From: Leucosporidium creatinivorum
Lineage: Eukaryota > Basidiomycota > Microbotryomycetes > Leucosporidiales > Leucosporidiaceae
Assembly: GCA_001600635.1 (NCBI GenBank)
Contig: BCKL01000015.1
Coordinates: 448,360 to 512,359, forward strand
Reading direction: 5' to 3'
DNA: 64,000 nucleotides
Under the pieces are notes generated by a model. The model made no database searches. It was not told where the DNA came from and saw only the letters and a program-made list of their open reading frames with translations. Each line of letters opens with the position of its first letter. Within the stretch, counting starts at the first letter, position 1. Positions 57,973 to 64,000 of the stretch are shown here, piece after piece. The position numbers and the translations under genes were made by a program.

Positions 57973-60900
57973 ATGGAGCCGTCACAGATTTCGATTCTCA
58001 AGAAGAGGCCTACATCGCAAGGGCCTCAGGCCAACTCGTTCTGGCGGAAAACAGCTCGCGGCAAGGTGCAGAAAGGTCAGTCAGCAGCAGCTCTCGATTC
58101 GCCCGTCTCCCGCTAACGTTTCAGCCTGTGACAGTGGTACGAGAGCACTACCTTCGACCTGCATCAGAGTTCCCCGCCATTCCGTCCCATGTACCTCAAT
58201 GGATCGTCGTCGACACCAACGTCGTCCTGCATCAAATCGACCTGCTTTCCTCGCCCTCCTTTCCTGCACCTCTCTTGATCGCCCAAACGGTGCTCGATGA
58301 AGTTCGTCACCGCTCGCTACCGCTGTACAACCGTCTCAAGGCTTTGGTGGACGAGGAATTCGCCGGCGAGCGCGAGATGCTCGGCAAGCGGGGATGGATC
58401 GTTTGGAACGAGGCGATTGAGGAGACGTTCTTGGTGAGGGATCAAGGAGAGAGTCCGAATGATAGGAACGACCGAGGTGAGCTGTACTGTGTCATCCCCG
58501 GTTACGCTTGCTGACCCTTTGCGGCTTTTCGCACCTTCAAGCTATCCGTCATCTCGCTTCCTACTACGGCTCGGTGCTCGCTAGCAACCCCGCCAAGCGT
58601 CAAAAGACTGGTACTTCGACCTCCCGCGCAGACGACCAGCCCGCCGTCCTCCTCCTCACCGACGACGCCGACAACAAGCGCAAGGCTGTCGCTGGTTGCA
58701 TCCCTGCCCTCTCGGTGCGCGAGTATGTCGAGGGTCAGCCTACAGAGGTCTCGAGTGCGTTGATGGACCTGCTGGCTGCTGTGGGAACTGGTCCCGAGAA
58801 GAAGAGGGGCGCTGCGCTGTATGCCGAGGTGCGCCTTTCGCCGTTCCTTCGGCTGAGCTCGAGCTGATCTTTCTGCTGCCATAGTACCTTCTCCCTTCGG
58901 TCCTGCAAGCTGGTGTCAAGGCCGGCAAGCTCTACCAGGGCCACTTCAACCCCAATCCTTACAACTACAAGGAGGTGAGTTCTGCCTCATCTCGGCGCTC
59001 GACAGATCGCTTCGCTGATACGTGTTCTCATAGGCTACGGTCGCATGCCATGGTCGCGACAAGCCTATCCTCCTTGTAGGACTGGAGAGCATGAACCGCT
59101 CGGTCGCTGGAGATGTTGTTGTCGTTGAGCTGCTGCCCGAGAGCGAGTGGAAGGGTGCCGCTGACGATGTCGTCGACTCGGACAGTGAGCACAGAATCGA
59201 GATCACACTTCATGATTCTCGCTGACCGTTTATCATCTACAGCCGTCGCCAAGAACGACGACCCTGATGCCGACCCCACGACCGACGACGAGGAGCTTCC
59301 CGCTCCCGCCGCCTCGACCAAGGACGTCCAACCAACAGGCAAAGTCGTCGGCATCATCAAGCGCAACTGGCGCACCTACGTCTGCCACCTCGACCGCTCC
59401 TCCCTCCCTCCCGCAGCCCTCACCTCCACCACCTCAACCTCCATCTTCGCCTCCCCCGTCTCGCGCTCAATTCCTCGCATCCGCATTCTCACGCGCCAAG
59501 CCGCCCTTCTTTCGACCCAGAAGTTCTTGGTCTCGATTGACCGATGGCCGGTGACGAGCAAGTACCCCGAAGGCCATTTCGTGCGGGTGCTCGGCGAGGT
59601 GGGGAGCAAGGAGGGAGAGTTGGAGAGTTTGCTGGAGGAGTGGGAGGTCCCTTATCGGGCTTTCTCGGCGGCTATTCTGGATTGCTTGCCTGCTGAGGGG
59701 GAGAAGTGGGTCGTTCCCGACAAGAACGATGATCCGAAGAACGTTTGGGCGGGCAGGGAGGATTTGAGGGGCGAGATCATCTGCAGTATCGATCCTCCGG
59801 GTGTGTTGGTCTCCATCACTCGCGCTCAAAGCTATCGCTGACCCTGCTATCGCTCACAGGCTGCCAGGACATCGACGACGCTCTGCACGCCAAGCGCCTG
59901 CCGAACGGCAACATCGAGGCTGGAGTTCGTGAGTCGTCGTCGCGGTCAGATATACGTATGAGCAGCTCGCTAACCTGGAACGCGTATCAGACATCGCCGA
60001 CGTCTCGCACTTTGTGCACCCCGACAACCCCATGGACGCCGAGGCCGCTTCGCGCGGAACGACCGTCTACCTCGTCGACAAGCGTATCGACATGCTGCCG
60101 CATCTTCTCGGAACCAACCTCTGTTCTCTGCGACCATTCGTTGAGCGACTCGCTTTCTCTGTCCTCTGGGTAAGTCGTCTTTCGCCGGTCGTCCCCAGCG
60201 CCGAGCTGACCTTCTGCTCCGTCGCAGGAACTTACCGAGGAGGGAGACATCGTCAATGTTCGCTTCACGAAGTCTGTCATTGCATCGAAGGAGGCCTTCA
60301 CCTACGAGGCTGCTCAGATCCGCAAGGACGACAAGTGAGCCTCTTCCACTTCGACTCGCTTCGCTTTCCCGCTGACCTCGTCTCTCGCTCAGGTCGTTGA
60401 AGGACCCCCTGACCGACGGTATCCGCCTGCTCAACTCGATCGCCATCAAGCTCAAGGCAAAGCGTATGGCCGCCGGAGCCCTCAACCTCGCTTCGCCTGA
60501 GGTCAAGATCCACATGGAGAGCAACGAGTCGTCCGACCCCGTCGACGTCGAGCAGAAGGCGCTTTTCGAGACCAACAGTCTTGTTGAGGAGTTCATGCTG
60601 CTTGCCAACATCAGTGTAGCGGAGAGGATCTACGAGCAGTTCCCTCAGACTGCTGTCCTCCGGTGAGTTTCTCGCTCGAGCTGAGCTGATCGCTGAGCTG
60701 CTGCTGACCTCACCCATCTCGTAGTCGCCACGCACCACCGCCAAAGACCAACTTCGAGGTCCTGCAGGACGTTCTCGCCAAGCGACGAGGACTCAGCCTT
60801 GACGTCTCGACTTCGGGCGCCCTCGCCTCTTCCCTCGACGACTGCATCGTGAGTCGCGCTACGACGCCTCTCTGGGCTACAAGCGCTAACCTAGAGCTTC

Positions 60901-61692
60901 ACAGGACCCCAATCTCCCCGCCTTCAATACCCTCGTCCGCATCATGGCCACTCGCTGCATGCTCTCCGCCGAGTACTTCTGCTCCGGCGCCATCGCCCGC
61001 GACGCCTTCGGTCACTACGGACTCGCCTCCCCCATCTACACCCACTTCACCTCCCCCATCCGTCGTTACGCCGACGTTCTCGTCCACCGTCAACTCGCCG
61101 CCGCCGTCTCGGGCACGCCTCTGCACGCTGGGCTCCAGACCAAGAGCTTCGTGGAGAAGACGCTCGAGGTCGTCAACAAGAGGCATCGTAGTGCGCAGCA
61201 GGCGGCGAGGGCTAGTATCGAGTTCTACGTCGCTCTGGCTATCCAGCGGAGGGAGGAGATCAGCTTGAAGGCTGGAGGAGAGAAGGTCCGCGCCGAGGCG
61301 TTCGTCATTCGCGCATTCAGGAATGGTCTCGCCGTCTTCGTTTCGCAGTGTGTCTCATGTCCTCGCCCTCTCCAGCGACTCCAGCTGACCCCGCCCTTCG
61401 CAGATTTGGACTCGAGGGTCTCGTCACTTTCAAGCGCGAGAACGAGTACGACGCAGAGACCTACGAGATTGCAGTGCCCTCGGATCCTACCGACGCTAGC
61501 AGCCCATCCGTTCGCATTGGTGTCTTCGACAAGGTCCTCGTCGAGATCTCGGTCGAGAAGGTAAGCGCTCGGCCCGTTCTCACTTTCAGCTCTTCCATTG
61601 ACCTTCCTCTCTCTCGCCTATAGGACAAGAACACACAGCGTGGTCGCGTCATCATGACTCTTATCGAGCCCGTCAACTCGACCAACGCTTAG
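57973..61692 (+). CDS. DIS3: Exosome catalytic subunit DIS3/RRP44 (PIN endonuclease and RNB 3'-5' exonuclease)
   Basis: About twelve exons, ATG at 57973 and TAG at 61690-61692, roughly 980 residues. The nuclear and cytosolic exosome uses it to process and degrade RNA. Exon 1 ([12 protein letters not shown]) joins VVREHYLRP after an acceptor at about 58133. The PIN domain starts [14 protein letters not shown] and carries [12 protein letters not shown]. Two cold-shock domains follow ([31 protein letters not shown]). The RNB core has [17 protein letters not shown], the four-Asp metal site, then [19 protein letters not shown] and [20 protein letters not shown]. The S1 domain ends with VIMTLIEPV. 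All catalytic residues look present. Introns are short and regular, and I see no defect. Confidence 0.95.
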
Positions 61693-61905
61693 TAGCTGTC
61701 GCACTCGCCGATGCAATGTTCGCGTTTGCACAATGCTGCCCATTGCTGTCGCGGAGGGTTACAGAGAGCAGAGAGAGAAGAGCTCGCAGCTGCACCGAGA
61801 GAGGAAGCTCAGGTCTAAAACCACCGAGATGAAGGCATAAGGTCCAAAAGCGAACGCCGAAGTGGCTCGGCGGAGTGGCTCGGTGAGGCTTGCTTGCTCT
61901 CAACC

Positions 61906-64000
61906 TCAGACCTCTCCACGAGACGATGAGCAAAACTGCTGAGTATTTGTAGAGACTACAGGATCCAGCAAGTTCGTTCCCTCCTCGACCTCCCTCCTTT
62001 CCCTCGGCTCCGGCTGCTGCTTCTCCGCTTCGAACTCCTCCAGCCTCCCACCTCCGCCTACACCTCCGCCTACACCTACACCGCACTTCGCATCACCGTC
62101 AAAGCTAACGTCGAGGTCCATCGTCGGGTCGTCAACCTCCGGCCCATAGACGAGAGCGGGAGGCGCGACGAGCTTATTGTTCCAGCCATGCGCGAGGTGG
62201 TCCGTGAGCTAGAATAGTAGACAGGTCAGTGGATGCCCCTCGGCGAGGCTCAGTCGTCCCGCGAAAAGACTCACTAGCTCCAGAGGCGTCCACCAGAGTG
62301 CTGCTCGGGCGGGGTTCGAGCACTCGGGCCAGAGGAGCGTTCTGCCTAGGCCGAAGACGTCCTTGATGGTAGTCGTCTCGGAATCGAGGCCGGTCGCGGC
62401 AAGGATGGCCTGAAGGATGATGATACGAGAGCGGCCGAGGTGTTCCGGGAGGTACACCGGCTGCGGCGGATTGTCGTGGAAGTGCAGTCGGCCGAAGGTG
62501 AGGCAGGAAGGGTAGGGTTGTGCGCCGTCCTTAGCGTGATAGAAGTGCGAGGTGAGCTTGGAGAAAAAGGCGTCGCCGTACTGGTCCTCGGGGTAGTCGT
62601 CGGGATCGATCGAGAGCGAGTCGAGCGGAACGTCGTTGTTGGCGGCGAGGATGGTCGTGATGGCTTTGACGCGAGTGGCGATGCGGTAGTCCTCGACCTC
62701 CTGTTTGATGTCGTCGAGCGCGGTGTTCCATGCTTGCCTGTTGAGAGTTGCGCCGCTGTCCCAGAGCGGGCGGACCGAGGAGAAGTACTTGAAGGCATCG
62801 AAGCGAGGGAAGGTCGTGAAGTCGAAATCCGTGTGCTCGTTGCGGAGCGGGCTGTAGGAGTAGTTCTTGAGCGAGCTAGACTGTTGCCACTGGTGCTCCA
62901 AGGCCTTCCAGTGAGCTTCCTGGGCACGGCGGAGCGTTTCCTCCTCCTCTCGAATCTGCTCGACTTGGTCCTTGATGGCAGCCCAGTCTGCGCGTAGGAA
63001 CAATTCATGTTGTAAGTGAAGAGCTCGAGACCGGAGTATGAGCCTAGACCCACCATCGGCGTCGCGGCTCGGGCAGCTCTCCACAGGGCGAATGAGCTGG
63101 CGGTGTCCCTGCTTGACAGGCTGGCGCGTGGGTGTCGAGTAGAGAGGTTCGAAGATTTTGCTCCTGTACCATTGGATGCTGTGAGGCGCACGAGTCAGTA
63201 TAATCGAGGGGGACGGCGCTTCCTGCTCACTCGGCTTCAAGCCATTCGTTGACCTCGAGGTCGAGCTTGAGCCTGTAGAAAGTGGGTCAGCGCTTTGCGA
63301 GAGAAAGGTATATTGCTGTTACTCACGCCTTCCGGGCGGCGTCTCTCTCTCGCTCGAAGCGCCCCGTCTCGCTCGCTTCGATTCGACTCATAACCTCGGC
63401 GATGGCTTCTCCTTGCTGTGAAGTGAGCTTGTCAGCTTGCCATTCGTCCGAGACGAGGAGAAAAGGCTCCACCTTCTTCCTCCTGGTGACCTCTTGCCTC
63501 CTTTGAGCTATATAAGGCTGCACGACCGACTTGGGCTCCTCGGCAGCGGCGACGCCTACTAGTAACTTGCGAGTACGTGAGCCGGTGGCGAGACGAGTGC
63601 TGGCATAGACATGGCGCGCTGTCTCGTACACTTCTTGAAGCTCGAGGAGCGTCGAGTTGACCTCCATCAGCTCGGAGGTGAGGTAGTAGACTGCGAGCGA
63701 GGAGGGAGTCAGCCGCCGCCGAAGGGAGCCGATGGGCTGGAGAGAGCGCGGGCACCATTCCTAGAGCTTCCAGACAGTCCAACTGCGAGAAAGAAGAGTC
63801 AGCAGAGCCGCCCCGAGAAGGGCCAAGGTCGACTTACGATTCGACGAAGAGGAGCAGTCGAGAGCGTAAGGGTGGAGGTCGATGCTCGCGATACCTTTCC
63901 CAGGAGTGACCCTGCAGGGGATTAGGTCAGGCAGGCGTCGATAGAGATACTTCACCCGCAGCACAACTTACAGAAGCTTCCTGCAGAGGCTGCAGTGCCT
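61906..64000 (-). CDS. F-box-like family protein, 5' end beyond window (paralogue of the 10.5-13.5 kb gene)
   Basis: Exons run on the minus strand from the window edge to a stop at 61906. The C-terminal exon (TDHLAHGWNNKLVAPPALVY ... SSSRGEV) joins WTPLEL through an intron at about 62214-62272. Preceding exons give WAAIKDQVEQIREEEETLRR, FDAFKYFSSVRPLWDSG, IDPDDYPEDQYGDAFFSKLTSHF and LLWPECSN. The same order occurs in the gene at 10532-13531 (FRTFLDLSSVRPFWELD, YPETEYDDTFFSKITSFF), so the two are paralogues about 50 kb apart in the same orientation. An upstream exon VYYLTSELMEVNSTLLELQ matches YYRSEDLDTVNSELLELQ there. The F-box itself would lie beyond position 64000. Role in substrate selection is inferred from the paralogue. 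Confidence 0.7.

Noticed and set aside
1-64000. CRISPR array, rRNA, integrated virus or intact transposon
   Set aside because: Reading both strands I saw no regularly spaced repeats, rRNA blocks, reverse transcriptase, transposase or capsid-like frames.

Overview
The window looks like nuclear DNA of a basidiomycete fungus. The genes carry many short spliceosomal introns (mostly 45-130 nt, GTGAGT-like donors, GCTGAC/GCTAAC branch sites). Coding DNA is GC-rich and genes are tightly packed on both strands. The protein set (VTC4, farnesyl pyrophosphate synthase, DIS3/RRP44, Pol kappa, a WC-2-type GATA factor, phenol-type monooxygenase, MYND and F-box proteins) is typical of fungi. I would guess a red-yeast-like Pucciniomycotina species (Microbotryomycetes), but that placement is inference. 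Exon coordinates were placed by hand from splice signals and reading-frame continuity.

Layout. 1-1322: tail of a possible short-chain dehydrogenase followed by a broken CDS1 relic. 1.6-7.5 kb, minus strand: a type II membrane PC-esterase, a berberine-bridge-type FAD oxidase with a reading-frame break, and a zeta-crystallin-type quinone oxidoreductase. 8.1-10.2 kb, plus: a secreted, membrane-anchored His/Pro/Arg-rich protein of unknown function. 10.5-20 kb, minus: an F-box-like protein, VTC4 polyphosphate polymerase and farnesyl pyrophosphate synthase. 20.3-23.7 kb, plus: a tandem family of Cys-rich secreted proteins (one dead, two intact). 24.5-39.1 kb, plus: RasGAP, a 1,692-residue protein with about six ASH-type domains, DNA polymerase kappa and a MYND-finger protein. 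39-45.3 kb: a duplicated ferritin-like fragment, a flavin aromatic monooxygenase (plus) and the parent ferritin-like GPI protein (minus). 46-55.5 kb, minus: an F-box protein, a PAS/GATA factor, a lysine-methyltransferase-like protein and a Sis1-type J protein. 56.7-61.7 kb, plus: a small kinase-like protein and DIS3. 61.9 kb to the end, minus: a 5'-truncated paralogue of the F-box-like gene at 10.5 kb.

Most genes are housekeeping and unrelated to each other, and I see no CRISPR array, intact transposon, rRNA or convincing tRNA. The most unusual parts are the accessory ones: the His-rich protein, the Cys-rich tandem family with a dead copy and an intron difference, the multi-ASH protein, the CDS1 relic, the ferritin-like duplication that carries its intron, and recurrent GC-AG introns that share a GCGAGT donor.
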